Assembly: GCF_030908545.1 (NCBI RefSeq)
Contig: NZ_CP133083.1
Span: forward strand, 2,365,691 to 2,429,690
DNA length: 64,000 nucleotides
Origin: Nitrosomonas sp. sh817
GTDB taxonomy: Bacteria; Pseudomonadota; Gammaproteobacteria; Burkholderiales; Nitrosomonadaceae
Direction of reading: 5' to 3'
Shown: in pieces, positions 43,101-51,929 of the stretch
Layout: each line of letters opens with the position of its first letter
How positions within the stretch are numbered: position 1 is the first letter of the stretch
Notes under the pieces: model-generated
Database searches by the model: none
Told to the model about the DNA's origin: nothing
Seen by the model: the letters and a program-made list of their open reading frames with translations, nothing else
Program-made: the position numbers and the translations under genes

Positions 43101-44297
43101 CTACGAGCGTTCCGCCCGGTTCTCGCTATCCTGAATTCCGATAAATTTCAGCAATTCCGTTTTCTGCTGAAGCGTATCGTTATAACCCAATTCGATTAAA
43201 TCATGGCAAAAAGCCATTTCAAACAGCACGTAACTCAGTAAGGTCGACCCATTCGGCCCCATCGCACCGATCGCACGATATAAGTAACGCATAATCCAAG
43301 GTAAAGTACTCGCATATTTTTGCGCGATCTCATTGATACCTTCGCTAGGCGCGATCATCATTGCTTCGACGGGCCGCAATGAAATATTTTTTTCTTTGAA
43401 TGCTGCCGGAGGAATCAGTTTTAAGGTTTCATTAATACGCAGCAAACGCTCCAAATCCACGTCCAAACTATCGACAAAGATACTGTTCAGCGCATGCCCG
43501 GCAATCTGCGCAAATGGCGGATAACCCGATACGCTGACACGCTTCGGTTCATCGGTCACGGGCTTGCGCACACCGATTATCAATACTTTATCCGCTCCCA
43601 AATGCAACGCTGGACTAATCGGCGCCAGTTGACGCATGGAACCGTCGCCGAAAAATTCCCGGTTCAGTTTTACCGCTGGAAAAATAAATGGTATTGCCGA
43701 TGAAGCCATCAGGTGTCCAACTCCGATCTCAGCCGGAATCCCCAATCTTTGGGCTCTTTTCCAGGGAGTCACTGCTTTAGCCGCCTGATAAAAAGTGACT
43801 GATTGGCCAGAGGTATAGCCCCATGCGGTAAGACCGAGTGCATATAAAGAGCCGGAACGGATGGAATGCTGAATCGTACGAAAAGAGAAGCGGTTTCTTA
43901 ATAAAGCTTCTAAGGGGGAATTATCCAGCAAGGAAATCGGATGATGCTGACCGTATTCGGCCGATACCAAAGAAAGCATGCAACGCAGGGTATTATGCAG
44001 CACCCCCAGGAAATCGGACCGGTAGATCTGGTCGACATGAAAATTCGACCAGACGGCTTCCAGTCTTTCAACGCCTTCACCAAAATTGCTTGCCGAAACT
44101 GCAATACTGGCTGCATTAATCGCACCAGCGGAAGTACCGCAAATGATGGGAAAAGGATTACGGCGTTTATCCGGCAATAATTCCGCAATCGCTCGTAACA
44201 CTCCTACCTGATAAGCTGCGCGAGCACCCCCTCCGGTCAGAACCAAACCGACTCTGGGCGCACCTGAATCTTGTTGTTGCTCATGCTCGAACTGCAA
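43101..44297 (-). CDS. patatin-like phospholipase
   Basis: 398 residues. The patatin dyad is present: GTSAGA (S56) and the DGS motif in FFGDGSMRQL (about residue 217); the oxyanion loop is TGGGARAAYQVG. Lipid acyl hydrolase of the RssA/YchK type, probably cytosolic. Its start overlaps the end of a small upstream gene by 17 bp. Confidence 0.9.
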   Translation of the reverse strand: MQFEHEQQQDSGAPRVGLVLTGGGARAAYQVGVLRAIAELLPDKRRNPFPIICGTSAGAINAASIAVSASNFGEGVERLEAVWSNFHVDQIYRSDFLGVLHNTLRCMLSLVSAEYGQHHPISLLDNSPLEALLRNRFSFRTIQHSIRSGSLYALGLTAWGYTSGQSVTFYQAAKAVTPWKRAQRLGIPAEIGVGHLMASSAIPFIFPAVKLNREFFGDGSMRQLAPISPALHLGADKVLIIGVRKPVTDEPKRVSVSGYPPFAQIAGHALNSIFVDSLDVDLERLLRINETLKLIPPAAFKEKNISLRPVEAMMIAPSEGINEIAQKYASTLPWIMRYLYRAIGAMGPNGSTLLSYVLFEMAFCHDLIELGYNDTLQQKTELLKFIGIQDSENRAERS

Positions 44298-44538
44298 ATT
44301 CTGATTTCACCCTCTCCAGCGCATCCCGTAAGGTCTCTTCTGGTAAGTTATTTAACGAACTGGATAAAATTTTCGCCGCCTGACATGCCGAATCCGGCAA
44401 TATCGAACTATCCAGTTTAGCCACAAAAACAGCTGCAGCGCCAGTCGCATTCAAAAGACTCTGACGCTCACTCATTAGAATTTCCATTTCTTCGCGCAGC
44501 ATGGAAACTTCTTGTTCTCTCAAGATGGTATTAGGCAT
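44281..44538 (-). CDS. small hypothetical protein coupled to the patatin gene
   Basis: 85 residues, mostly helical, no signal peptide or membrane segment. Starts MPNTILREQEVSMLREEMEI; a coiled-coil-like first half is followed by an amphipathic helix (RDALERVKSEF). It overlaps the patatin start by 17 bp, so its translation is coupled to that of the lipase; it might be a regulator or chaperone of it, but this is speculation. Not a recognised family. Confidence 0.6.
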   Translation of the reverse strand: MPNTILREQEVSMLREEMEILMSERQSLLNATGAAAVFVAKLDSSILPDSACQAAKILSSSLNNLPEETLRDALERVKSEFAVRA

Positions 44539-44685
44539 ATGATATTCCTTATAACATAAATACAGTAACCCGCCTGTCGAGCAATATAACAGAACTATAA
44601 TTCATTTATATTTTGAACTCTGTGCTGTTTATCACTCTTTTCAGCTTTTTTAACCAAATTCATTAACGGCATCTGTACTCATATC

Positions 44686-45645
44686 ATGAACCATCAAACC
44701 ACGCTCTATCCCGAAATCCAACCCTATCAGCAAGGCATGCTGACCTTGGATAACATCCACACCATGTACTGGGAAGTATCCGGCAATCCTTCCGGCACAC
44801 CGGTGGTATTTCTTCATGGCGGACCGGGCGCCGGAGCATCTCCAGCCCACCGGCGCTTTTTCGATCCTGCATCTTATCGTATTGTCGTGTACGATCAAAG
44901 GGGCGCAGGCCGATCTTTACCGCTTGGCGAGATCCAGGAAAATACCACACTTCATTTGATCAACGATCTGGAATTACTCCGTCAGCACTTGAGAATCGAC
45001 CGATGGCTGGTCTTTGGCGGCTCCTGGGGCAGCACATTAGCCCTCGCTTATGGCGAAGCGCATCCCGAGCGCTGCCTTGGTTTTATTCTGCGGGGAATTT
45101 TCCTGTGCCGCAAACCGGAAATTGATTGGTTTTTATATGGATTGCGCAATTTTTTCCCGGAAGCCTGGCGGGAATTCGTAGCACCGCTGTCTATTGAAGA
45201 ACGCCGCGATATTCTATCCGCATACCATCAGCGCTTGATGAATCCCGATCCCGCCGTCCACATGCCGGCCGCGCGCGCTTGGAGCACGTACGAAGGATCT
45301 TGCTCGACCTTATTGCCAAGCCCCGCAACCGTCAGTTATTTCGCGGGCGACACTGTGGCGCTCGGACTCGCTCGCATGGAAGCGCATTATTTCAAGCACA
45401 ACATCTTTTTGCCGGAAAATTCATTGCTGGATAACGCGCATAAATTGCACAACATCCCGGCAACCATCGTGCAAGGACGCTACGATGCGGTTTGTCCGAT
45501 CGCCAGCGCCGATGATCTGCACCATGCCTGGCCGCAAGCGGAATACCTCATCATCGACGACGCCGGGCACTCGGTATGGGAACCGGGCATACAAGCAGCA
45601 TTAATCCGTGCTACGAATCAATTTAAAATGCGAAGCATCCGTTGA
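44686..45645 (+). CDS. pip: prolyl iminopeptidase
   Basis: 319 residues, alpha/beta hydrolase (peptidase S33) removing N-terminal proline from peptides. HGGPGAG forms the oxyanion region and GGSWGSTLAL holds the nucleophile (S113); YDQRGAGRS and DDAGHS (catalytic His) match the family. The start ATG 44686 has no strong Shine-Dalgarno. Confidence 0.94.
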   Translation: MNHQTTLYPEIQPYQQGMLTLDNIHTMYWEVSGNPSGTPVVFLHGGPGAGASPAHRRFFDPASYRIVVYDQRGAGRSLPLGEIQENTTLHLINDLELLRQHLRIDRWLVFGGSWGSTLALAYGEAHPERCLGFILRGIFLCRKPEIDWFLYGLRNFFPEAWREFVAPLSIEERRDILSAYHQRLMNPDPAVHMPAARAWSTYEGSCSTLLPSPATVSYFAGDTVALGLARMEAHYFKHNIFLPENSLLDNAHKLHNIPATIVQGRYDAVCPIASADDLHHAWPQAEYLIIDDAGHSVWEPGIQAALIRATNQFKMRSIR

Positions 45646-45702
45646 CCACCGGAAATGTAAATCGCACTTGGTTTTACTTGCCAGCCCGGTGTATTCAGTA
45701 CC

Positions 45703-46199
45703 TTATTCAGGGTGGGCAATAGCTGCTTGGTTGCTCGACAGATCTTTAAGATAAGGTAAATATTGTGCGTGTTGTTCAATGAAGAAACTGCTTTTAGTCG
45801 GATTTTTCACTATTTCTTTCGCTTCACCTGGGTGCAGGATCAACTCCAATACCTTGCGGCCCAACTTACCGGCGACATCCTTAAAGCGTTCCGGATAAGA
45901 AGCGGAAAGGTTTTCGCCGCGCAGCTCATTTTGGTAATTCGCGTACATTAATTTTCCGACCGGCACAAAATTCACATTATTGCCCTCCAGCCACGTTCTA
46001 AGCGATTCTTTAAGCTGAGAAATTTCTTCCGGTAACAATGTTTCCGGAATATTATTCAGTTTCTCAAGCAGGATGTCATACGTCACTTTTCCTAGCGGAA
46101 CGTGCGGAACAAAATCATATTGATATTCAAAACGCCATAAATTATCAAATATATCCGGCCTGGATTCTTTATTGGATTCTTTATTGTCCATCATAAGGT
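45703..46199 (-). pseudogene. lipase, 3' fragment cut off by an IS element
   Basis: Its about 163 residues continue the lipase interrupted at 46770. The Asp-containing WRFEYQYDFVPHVP and the later IEQHAQYLPYL look like the Asp and His part of a class 3 lipase, which the 5' fragment lacks. The open frame begins at an ATG just beside the element, but the fragment probably is not expressed alone. The true junction is uncertain by a few bases. Confidence 0.7.
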
Positions 46200-46243
46200 T
46201 AAAACCACCGGCTTCAGCCGGTCAGCTTTAGCTGCGAGAATAT

Positions 46244-46262
46244 GCCACACAGGAGGTGTGGC
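46244..46262 (+). promoter_or_regulatory. hairpin over the transposase ribosome binding site
   Basis: GCCACAC (46244-46250) and GTGTGGC (46256-46262) form a perfect 7-bp stem whose 5-base loop and first stem base carry the AGGAGG Shine-Dalgarno; the ATG follows directly at 46263. IS200 relatives are known to hold down transposase translation with such structures. Confidence 0.7.
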
Positions 46263-46694
46263 ATGGATTATAGATATGGAAGTCATACGGTTTATCAGAT
46301 TGAATATCATTTTGTATGGGTAACGAAGTATAGATATAAGATTCTGAAGGGAGAAGTAGCAGAACGAGTACGAGAGTTGGTTCGTCAGACGTGTGAAGCA
46401 TTTGAAATCGGAATTGTACAGGGTGTAGTAAGTAAGGATCATGTGCATATTCTGGTGAGTTGTCCGCCGGAGATGGCTCCGAGTGAGATCATGAGGCGGC
46501 TAAAAGGACGAACATCGAGCTATCTGTTTGAAGAATTTCCTCACTTGAAGAAGCGGTACTGGGGAAGGCATTTTTGGGCGCGAGGGTATTTCTGCGTGAC
46601 AGTAGGTCAGATGACAGAAGAGATGATCAAACAATACTTGGAGCATCATTTTGAGCCAAATCCAAACGACAATTTTAAAATGGAGCCGGAATAA
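46263..46694 (+). CDS. tnpA: IS200-type HUH transposase TnpA
   Basis: 143 residues, Y1 HUH single-strand transposase. The metal-binding HUH motif is HVHILV, and the catalytic tyrosine is in the late helix (EEMIKQYLEHH). The N-terminus HTVYQIEYHFVWVTKYRYKIL is typical. The start is ATG 46263, right after the AGGAGG hairpin, in place of ATG 46242. No tnpB or guide-RNA gene accompanies it. Confidence 0.93.
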   Translation: MDYRYGSHTVYQIEYHFVWVTKYRYKILKGEVAERVRELVRQTCEAFEIGIVQGVVSKDHVHILVSCPPEMAPSEIMRRLKGRTSSYLFEEFPHLKKRYWGRHFWARGYFCVTVGQMTEEMIKQYLEHHFEPNPNDNFKMEPE

Positions 46695-46695
46695 G

Positions 46696-46735
46696 ACGCG
46701 TCGTTTAGTCGACGCGTATCCGGACTTTCAGTCCG
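46696..46735 (+). repeat. two tandem hairpins after tnpA inside the IS
   Basis: ACGCGTCG-TTTAGT-CGACGCGT (46696-46717) and CGGACT-TTC-AGTCCG (46721-46735), both perfect, followed by the terminal hairpin at 46746. Three hairpins in a row close the element; the first may also stop tnpA transcription. Confidence 0.7.
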
Positions 46736-46770
46736 TAACTCAAACCCACCGGCTTTAGCCGGTGGTTGTT

Positions 46771-47470
46771 TAGTGAATCCTTTACTAATTTGTTCTCCAC
46801 GAGCTGTAAAGAATCTCGGCGCGGCAAATGTATAAGTTATAACTTCCCCGGTAAAATCTTCTCGGAAATCGACGGTGGCGCCCGTTGCCAATGCACCACC
46901 TTTGCTGTGACCTGTCAGATACAAAGTTCCCTGCGCTTGATTTTTGAACGGTTGCCAGATTTTTTGATCCTGCAAAATCTTATTGCGCAAAGTTTCTAAC
47001 GAATTTGCAAAACCGGCATGCCTGCCTTTTTCAAACAATAACTCCCGAGTATTCCTGTCAAGATCATGAAATCTAAAAAGCTTGAGGTTATTCAACCAAT
47101 CCGATTTATTCGGCTCCGTGCCCCGGAAGGCAATAATCGCACCATTGGGGATTTTTAGCAGAATCGCCGCATCGATTTCGGCACCTCCATTCTCAGATGA
47201 TCCTGGCGAAGAAAACACTTCCACCGAGTGAATATTCAGTCTCGAGAAAGCTTCTCTCAAGGATTCTGGATTCTCAGTTGCGGCATCTTTGAGGCAATTT
47301 AATACATTAATACGATCAGCATCTCTCTGGCGCTCGTTGGTAACTCGATATGCACATTCCGATGCGGTAGCCAACATGACAGCAGTATTGGTATCCCAAT
47401 TTGCCTGTACGGCATTTGCAGATATTAAATATGCTGCCAATAAAGCCATTAGAGTATGTTTAGTTTTCAT
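46771..47470 (-). pseudogene. class 3 lipase, 5' fragment cut off by an IS element
   Basis: Exported lipase. Start ATG 47470 with a signal peptide of about 25 residues (MKTKHTLMALLAAYLISANA, cut near VQA). The oxyanion strand is IIAFRGTEP, and the nucleophile elbow GHSKGG holds the catalytic Ser. After FAAPRFFTARGEQISKGFTK the frame runs into the IS element, so the open frame to 46646 ends with IS-derived residues. Asp and His of the triad lie on the far side, in the 3' fragment. The inactivation is inferred to be recent because both halves remain open. Confidence 0.75.
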
Positions 47471-47594
47471 TATTCTTTCCTTAAAAATGATCAAGAAAAA
47501 TTTCTCAAAACCAGTTGCTGTGTTTAAAAACACAACTCCGCCAATGTCAATCAGAAATCGGTCTATCGAGAATCCCTTTGACGAACAAACCGAT

Positions 47595-47614
47595 CGGGTA
47601 TGAGCACATACCCG
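47595..47614. promoter_or_regulatory. palindrome upstream of the divergent lipase and EAL-HDOD genes
   Basis: CGGGTATG (47595-47602) and CATACCCG (47607-47614), perfect 8-bp arms with a 4-base loop, in the 430-bp gap between lipase and EAL-HDOD genes. It could be an operator or a terminator. The rest of the gap has AT-rich DNA and one more palindrome (next entry). Confidence 0.4.
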
Positions 47615-47663
47615 TCGCCAATTATTACAATAACGTTACACAATTAATAGGAAACACCTGTAG

Positions 47664-47679
47664 TACTACAACTGTAGTA
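47664..47679. promoter_or_regulatory. operator-like palindrome TACTACA-AC-TGTAGTA
   Basis: Perfect 7-bp arms separated by 2 bases, in the divergent gap; the neighbouring TGTAGTA at 47659-47665 repeats the right arm. This spacing is typical of dimeric regulator sites, but the regulator is unknown. Confidence 0.4.
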
Positions 47680-47900
47680 GTTAAATCTTGCTGCGCTTCA
47701 GGTTTACAGCAAACACATCGCAAAACTTGATGTCTTTTGCACACGCACCGGGCAATGGCCAAACTTGCCATTGATCCAGAAAAGCCCTTTTATTCCCGCT
47801 TTAGGCTTTCCTGCTCTTTACCGTATACTCCCCCAGGCTTCGGCAATATGTGTTTGATTTGGCATAAGTTACTGAAATACAGATGAATGCGGAGATTGCA

Positions 47901-49139
47901 ATGGACAATTATTTTCTCGGGCGGCAACCCATTCTGGACCGGAATCAAAACTTGGTCGCATATGAATTATTGTTCCGCCAGGAACAAGCCCAGGAAGCAA
48001 CGGTCGTTACCGATGACTTATCCGCATCGGCAAATGTTATCGTTAACGCCTATGGCCGCTTCGGTATCCAAAATGTACTAGGGCAACAACGGGGCTTCAT
48101 CAATGCGGATCCCGGTTTGATCATGAGCAATATCATCAGCTTGCTGCCCTGTAAACATGTGGTTTTAGAGGTCAGAGTACCCGATCATATCACTGAAGAT
48201 TTCTTGCGGCACTGCAACGAATTAAAGCAAAAAGGCTATCAATTCGCACTGGATAACATTGTTGCCATCGATAGCAAAATAGAGCAGCTGTTGCCGATCG
48301 TCAGCATCGTGAAAGTTGATGTATTGTCACTGGAAATAGATGCATTAGAGAAATTGGTAAACACTCTGAAACGCTGGCCCGTTCTGCTGTTGGCATTGAA
48401 AGTGGAAAGCCGCGAACAGGAAATGCGCTGCAAGCAGCTGGGATTTCAAATGTTTCAGGGATATTATTTCGCCAAACCCGAGGTTATGTCAGTCAAACGC
48501 GCGGACCCCGGAAAATTATCGCTGATGAAGTTGCTCACGCTGGTAACCGACAATCGCGATCACGATGAAATTGAACGGGAATTCAAACGCCAGCCAGGTT
48601 TAAGTTATCACCTCATGCGCATGGTCAATTCCGTAGCCGGGGATCTGCCGCGCAAAATCAATTCGATCAAACACGCCATCACATTGATGGGGCGCGAGCA
48701 ATTATTGAAATGGATTCAACTATTGCTCTATACCTCCAATCCCGTGGAAGACATCGCGGTTAACCGGCGCATGCAAACCGCCGTCGAGCGCGGCAAGTTG
48801 ATGGAATTAATCGCCGCCGCGGAACGTCCGCACGATAAAAATCATCAGGAGCGGGCTTTCATCGTAGGCATTCTATCTTTGCTTGACGAGTTGTTAGGCA
48901 TCGACATGCAACAGATTGTGAACAAATTGGGGATCTCGGACGATATGCACCAAGCTTTGATGATGCGGGAAGGGCGTCTGGGCCAAGCGCTCAAATTGGT
49001 TGAAGGCGACGAGAGCGGCGATAATGCCGCCGTTGAATCGGCGCTCGCCGGATTAGGATTCTTGAGCTTGCGCGAATTTAACGGCATCAAATTGCGCGCT
49101 TCCGACTGGGCCAATCAAACGGGTGAAGTTGCCAATTAG
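47901..49139 (+). CDS. EAL-HDOD signalling protein (degenerate EAL)
   Basis: About 412 residues. The N-terminal half is an EAL-like domain (FLGRQPILDRNQNLVAYELLFR, ALDNIVAIDSKIEQLLPIVSIVKVD, GFQMFQGYYFAKP) in which the usual E-A-L triad and several catalytic acids are changed, so c-di-GMP hydrolysis is unlikely. The C-terminal half (about 205-390) is an HDOD domain. Such YuxH/CdgJ-like proteins influence motility. The start at ATG 47901, with GGAG 5 bases upstream, is preferred over ATG 47883. Confidence 0.85.
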   Translation: MDNYFLGRQPILDRNQNLVAYELLFRQEQAQEATVVTDDLSASANVIVNAYGRFGIQNVLGQQRGFINADPGLIMSNIISLLPCKHVVLEVRVPDHITEDFLRHCNELKQKGYQFALDNIVAIDSKIEQLLPIVSIVKVDVLSLEIDALEKLVNTLKRWPVLLLALKVESREQEMRCKQLGFQMFQGYYFAKPEVMSVKRADPGKLSLMKLLTLVTDNRDHDEIEREFKRQPGLSYHLMRMVNSVAGDLPRKINSIKHAITLMGREQLLKWIQLLLYTSNPVEDIAVNRRMQTAVERGKLMELIAAAERPHDKNHQERAFIVGILSLLDELLGIDMQQIVNKLGISDDMHQALMMREGRLGQALKLVEGDESGDNAAVESALAGLGFLSLREFNGIKLRASDWANQTGEVAN

Positions 49140-49166
49140 CCGGAACCCGCCGATCGCACCTCAAAG

Positions 49167-49616
49167 TCAAGGTAAGCGCTCGAACCCGGAAACAATAAAT
49201 CCCAATTCATCGTCCGCAGCGCCCTTTATGCGATCGATATTGATCCGTTCCGGGAAACCGTATACCGGATGGAATTTCACTGTAACCCGATCCGCCTTAC
49301 CACTTTGGTGGGTTTGCAATATCGAGAATAGACGATCAATGGTCGCATGACGCTCAAAATATTCCGAGTGAACATCCGCCTTTGTGATGATGCCGCCATG
49401 CGCATCTTTCATCGATACCACCTGCCCGTCCAGAACTTCGATTCGTAGCGGCATGCGCCCCCTGAAAGGGCAATAGCAAACGATACGCAACTCGAACCGG
49501 TAATGCGGAATTTTGGCTTCTTGCCATCTGCGTTGTTGGTAATCGGAATGACTTTGCCCTGATGTTGCACATGCCATGATGGTAAAAGCCAGTATTAACC
49601 AAACTATCTTTTTCAT
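49167..49616 (-). CDS. DUF6174-like lipoprotein
   Basis: 149 residues. N-terminal MKKIVWLILAFTIMACATSGQ is a lipoprotein signal with the lipobox MAC (about C16). The rest has the pattern YRFELRIVCYCPFRG...LRIEVLDGQVVSMKDA... seen in the DUF6174 family (two close cysteines, CYC). Function unknown. The longer frame starting at 49757 lies mostly inside the upstream gene and is not used. It overlaps the upstream protease-like gene by 4 bp. Confidence 0.7.
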   Translation of the reverse strand: MKKIVWLILAFTIMACATSGQSHSDYQQRRWQEAKIPHYRFELRIVCYCPFRGRMPLRIEVLDGQVVSMKDAHGGIITKADVHSEYFERHATIDRLFSILQTHQSGKADRVTVKFHPVYGFPERINIDRIKGAADDELGFIVSGFERLP

Positions 49617-50533
49617 TTCAACGTAAGATTCCCCAAAAAACCGCCAATTTCCATCATCCAGGCCACTCCCAAGTGCACGGCAAGGCCACCGGCGATCGAT
49701 TGTGTCCGGTACGCGACAATGCCCAATATCAATCCGCCGAAGTAGGAAGAAATACATTCAAACAGTGGCTTACCAAAATGGATACTACAATAGAAAGCCG
49801 CCATCGGTAAAATCGCAGCCGCTCCAACGTAGCGGACAAAAGCAAAAATCAGAAACCCGCGAAAAAATAGCTCAATGGTCACAAAATCCAAGCCATAACT
49901 GATTTCATACAATAACTGAATAATGATCGGATGCTCCGTATGCGGCAATATGAAATCAATTTGCTTTAACCGCGGATAAGTATTGAGAAAATCCGGCTGC
50001 GTGCTGGCAAAAACGATCAGCGGCAGCATGAATCCCAGCATCAGCATATAAGGCCGCCATTGAACACCTTTCCATGTCATCCCCCAGAAACTCTGTTGCG
50101 CCGGTAAATGCATGGCCAAAATCAGCAATGGTATCAACACTACCAACAATCTAAACGGTAATGCCGTCACCGCCGCTACATAATCACCCCAAACGCCCGC
50201 CGCTAAATTTTCGAAGGGATTGGTAATACAAACTTTAAGCGCGAATAGCAGCGGAGCAAACATCAGCAAGCCCCAGAATACCGGCGTTAAAGCCCCCTGA
50301 TTCATTCTTCGCACGATCACAAAACAGTAAGGAATCACAAAAGCGCAGTAGTACAACCCGCTCAACGCTGCAAATTGGTAATAGCGTGACCCCAAGCCGG
50401 CAATCATCTCGCGCTCGACCCCTAGTTGATAATTCAAAGTAACCAGAATCCCGATCCAGATGCTACAAAACAGCAACAACCGCTTATCAATCGTTAAAAC
50501 ATAATCCCGCAAATAATCGAGAAAGATGGTCAT
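49613..50533 (-). CDS. CPBP-family intramembrane protein
   Basis: 306 residues with about eight membrane helices. In the C-terminal half, IELFFRGFLIFAFVR corresponds to the first acidic motif of CAAX/CPBP intramembrane proteases (E-x-x-x-R), and IHFGKPLFE resembles the second, with His but not the full usual residues; HLGVAW follows. Activity is uncertain. The DUF6174 gene starts inside its stop (ATGA), so the pair is coupled. Confidence 0.7.
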   Translation of the reverse strand: MTIFLDYLRDYVLTIDKRLLLFCSIWIGILVTLNYQLGVEREMIAGLGSRYYQFAALSGLYYCAFVIPYCFVIVRRMNQGALTPVFWGLLMFAPLLFALKVCITNPFENLAAGVWGDYVAAVTALPFRLLVVLIPLLILAMHLPAQQSFWGMTWKGVQWRPYMLMLGFMLPLIVFASTQPDFLNTYPRLKQIDFILPHTEHPIIIQLLYEISYGLDFVTIELFFRGFLIFAFVRYVGAAAILPMAAFYCSIHFGKPLFECISSYFGGLILGIVAYRTQSIAGGLAVHLGVAWMMEIGGFLGNLTLK

Positions 50534-50728
50534 AGATAGAAATCAATCGAACGAGACATGGTATCAGCCGGGGTATATTGTTCGTAATAATTACAAAAGA
50601 AACAATGCAGTAATTCTTTGTTGAAGGGTGAAATAAGTAGCTTTCTTCTCTTTTTTCAAGCTTTTCCATCAGCAGCCGTAAGATACACTTCACATTCTAA
50701 CCTACTCAACGATTGCGGAGACCTTGCC

Positions 50729-51691
50729 ATGAGCACAGCTTTACACGAAATTGACGAACGCACAAACCTGACAGCTCACAATAAATTCGAATTATTGCTG
50801 TTTAGATTGGGAGAAGCTCCGGGTACCGACCACCGCGAATTATTCGGCATTAACGTCTTTAAAATACGCGAAATCCTGGTGATGCCAACCATCACCGCAG
50901 TTGCCAATGCTCCTCGATATGTCATGGGCGTCGCCAATATTCGTGGCCAGATCATTACCGTCATTGACTTACCCAAAGTCGTCGGTTGCACGCCGAAAAA
51001 AGGAACTTCCATTCTGCTGGTAACCGAATATGCCCGGTCAACACAAGCTTTTGCCGTTGAGGAAGTCAACGAGATCGCGCGTCTGGAATGGAATCAAGTC
51101 ATCGCCGCGGATGGAAAAGGCGGCAACCTGGTAACCAGTATTGCCCGGCTCGACGGCGACAGGGAAGATTCGCGTTTAGCACAAGTGCTCGATGTCGAAC
51201 AAATACTGCGCGATGTTCTACCCGATTCTTCCGGAAGTATGGAAATGGAAAACATCGACGTTAAGTTAACGATTCCGCCAGGGAAAGTAATACTGGCAGC
51301 CGACGATTCACCCCTTGCCCGCAGCATGATCGAGAACGGTCTCAAAGCAATGAATGCGCCTTTTGTAATGACCAAAACCGGATTGGAGGCTTGGACCAAG
51401 ATACAATCGATAGCGGAAGCAGCGCACGCCGAAGGCAAAACTATCCAAGATAAAGTAGCGCTAGTACTCACCGATTTGGAAATGCCGGAAATGGATGGAT
51501 TCACGCTGACGCGCAACATCAAGAATGATCAGCGCTTCAAATCGATTCCTGTGGTTATTCATTCGTCACTCACCGGCGAAGCCAATGAGAACCACGTCAA
51601 ATCAGTCGGCGCGGATGCCTATGTCGCTAAGTTTGCCGCGAATGAAATGGCTTCAGCGATCCGGAATGTTTTAAACAAAGCACATGCCTGA
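50729..51691 (+). CDS. cheV: chemotaxis protein CheV
   Basis: 320 residues. An N-terminal CheW-like domain (about 15-165; GINVFKIREIL, YVMGVANIRGQIITVIDLPKVVG) couples receptors to CheA. The C-terminal receiver domain (about 185-315) has the acceptor Asp in VLTDLEMPEMDGF and adjusts coupling by phosphorylation. The start at ATG 50729 (GGAG upstream) is used; the longer frame from 50618 has no support. No other che genes are near. Confidence 0.93.
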   Translation: MSTALHEIDERTNLTAHNKFELLLFRLGEAPGTDHRELFGINVFKIREILVMPTITAVANAPRYVMGVANIRGQIITVIDLPKVVGCTPKKGTSILLVTEYARSTQAFAVEEVNEIARLEWNQVIAADGKGGNLVTSIARLDGDREDSRLAQVLDVEQILRDVLPDSSGSMEMENIDVKLTIPPGKVILAADDSPLARSMIENGLKAMNAPFVMTKTGLEAWTKIQSIAEAAHAEGKTIQDKVALVLTDLEMPEMDGFTLTRNIKNDQRFKSIPVVIHSSLTGEANENHVKSVGADAYVAKFAANEMASAIRNVLNKAHA

Positions 51692-51733
51692 AACTGAATA
51701 AAGCTTGGTTCTCCGAAAAGAGTTGAGTCTGTA

Positions 51734-51770
51734 AATAACAAACCCCGTCTACGAGACGGGGTTTGTTATT
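51734..51770. terminator. intrinsic terminator after cheV
   Basis: Perfect 17-bp stem (51734-51750 with 51754-51770), loop ACG, with an A-rich start and T-rich end (GTTTGTTATT). A second, smaller stem CCCAGCG/CGCTGGG at 51800-51819 follows in the same 238-bp gap and may stop transcription from the opposite side. Confidence 0.88.
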
Positions 51771-51929
51771 CCAAGGGAAATATCGTAAAAGCCGTTACAC
51801 CCAGCGAAGCTGCGCTGGGACCCGGCTCAAATCGCTCATATACCTCATTAAATTGCGTTTTTTCACTGGATCGCACTTTATATAACTTTTGTTTGCGACT
51901 TTTACCAAAGCTTCCGTAAAACAAACGCA

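Larger units (their letters stand above)
46200..46770 (+). mobile_element. IS200/IS605-type insertion sequence
   Basis: About 570 bp with one transposase gene. The ends carry related hairpins: left ACCGGCT-TC-AGCCGGT (46207-46222) and right CCACCGGCT-TT-AGCCGGTGG (46746-46765), the subterminal hairpin arrangement recognised by this family. No terminal inverted repeats or target duplication are seen, as expected. It lies inside a lipase gene in opposite orientation. The exact ends are not fixed. Confidence 0.85.

Noticed and set aside
46646..46770. C-terminal extension of the lipase frame into the IS
   Set aside because: Its residues (PPAKAGGFELRTES...) are the translated IS end hairpins, not lipase sequence.
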